DNA of 64,000 bases. It comes from Pleurodeles waltl. Taxonomy: Eukaryota; Chordata; Amphibia; Caudata; Salamandridae. Of the stretch, positions 63,832 through 64,000 are shown piece by piece (the stretch's first letter is position 1; each line of letters starts with the position of its first letter). A program made the translations under genes and the position numbers. The notes beneath the pieces are model-generated. The model searched no databases. It was not told the origin of the DNA and saw only the letters and a program-made list of their open reading frames with translations. The stretch spans positions 24,215,426 through 24,279,425 of the forward strand of contig NC_090447.1 in assembly GCF_031143425.1 (NCBI RefSeq). The letters run 5' to 3'.

Positions 63832-64000
63832 TGTAGGAAGTTGGCTCTGTATATACTATATCAAAATGAGATATAGTGTGCACAGAGTCCAGGGGTTCCC
63901 CAGAGGCTTGACAAAGGCAATAATAGATAATACTACTGCACTATTTGTGGTAGTGTGGTCGAGTAGTTAGGTTTATCAGAGGTTAGTGTTAAACATTTGT
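63832..64000 (-). repeat. LTR (family B) entering from the window edge
   Basis: TGTAGGAAGTTGGCTCTG onward matches 51730-51773 joined to 52341-52460. It runs off the end of the window. It acts as the empty-site reference for the MITE at 51774. Confidence 0.8.

Overview
This is vertebrate nuclear DNA from a very repeat-rich genome. Several kinds of element (2.5-3.1 kb LTRs of related families, MITEs beginning with a GGGGCATATTTATACTC-like end, PIF/Harbinger elements whose ends are full of GGCGGT) look like those I associate with salamanders, most probably Pleurodeles waltl. That is recall, not a search. I found no convincing host gene exon and no RNA gene. Almost everything that can be interpreted is a transposable element, a remnant of one, or tandem repeat DNA.

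Layout. 1-6 kb: a decayed non-LTR retrotransposon fragment (967-1895, minus), a 0.8 kb MITE (2576-3405), and unassigned DNA. 6.0-16.2 kb: a CCACTCTACT-type satellite split by a young, complete 9,120-bp LTR retrotransposon (6642-15761, minus strand, 5-bp target duplication). Its two 3,083-bp LTRs enclose one intact 884-aa Gag-protease ORF and no reverse transcriptase or integrase. 16.2-17.6 kb: two minisatellites. 17.7-20.2 kb: a solo LTR. 20.2-24.6 kb: a decayed endogenous retrovirus on the minus strand (integrase tail, broken env, polypurine tract). 24.6-37.2 kb: a minus-strand LTR interrupted by a plus-strand, decayed Ty3/Gypsy element with domain order Gag-PR-IN-RT-RNase H. Integrase upstream of RT is the Gmr1-type order. 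Its integrase is split by another solo LTR. 37.2-43 kb: LTR-like and unassigned DNA. 43-51.5 kb: a multiply broken gene of an uncharacterised repetitive protein family on the minus strand, interrupted by a solo LTR that contains a second solo LTR. 50.9 kb to the end: an MITE, then a nest in which one LTR contains another LTR, which contains an MITE and a complete 8.4-kb PIF/Harbinger transposon (52502-60892). The window ends inside a further LTR.

How the parts relate. The Harbinger element carries an intact HARBI1-like nuclease on the plus strand and two separate Myb/SANT (trihelix) genes on the minus strand, one of them with an 18-residue repeat array. A CCAAT-containing, CpG-rich interval lies between the nuclease and the first Myb gene. 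Its ends resemble those of the two nearby MITEs, which it could mobilise. The Gag-only LTR element ends its ORF with the same short tail as the decayed Gmr1-like element, so it is best read as a deletion derivative that depends on such a partner. LTRs of several families share a CRE plus TATTTAG promoter core, an AATAAAGTACCTTTATT poly(A) palindrome and hairpins whose stems change in a compensatory way.

All coordinates of LTR ends, target duplications and splice sites were read by eye from the sequence. Family names come from domain motifs and memory.
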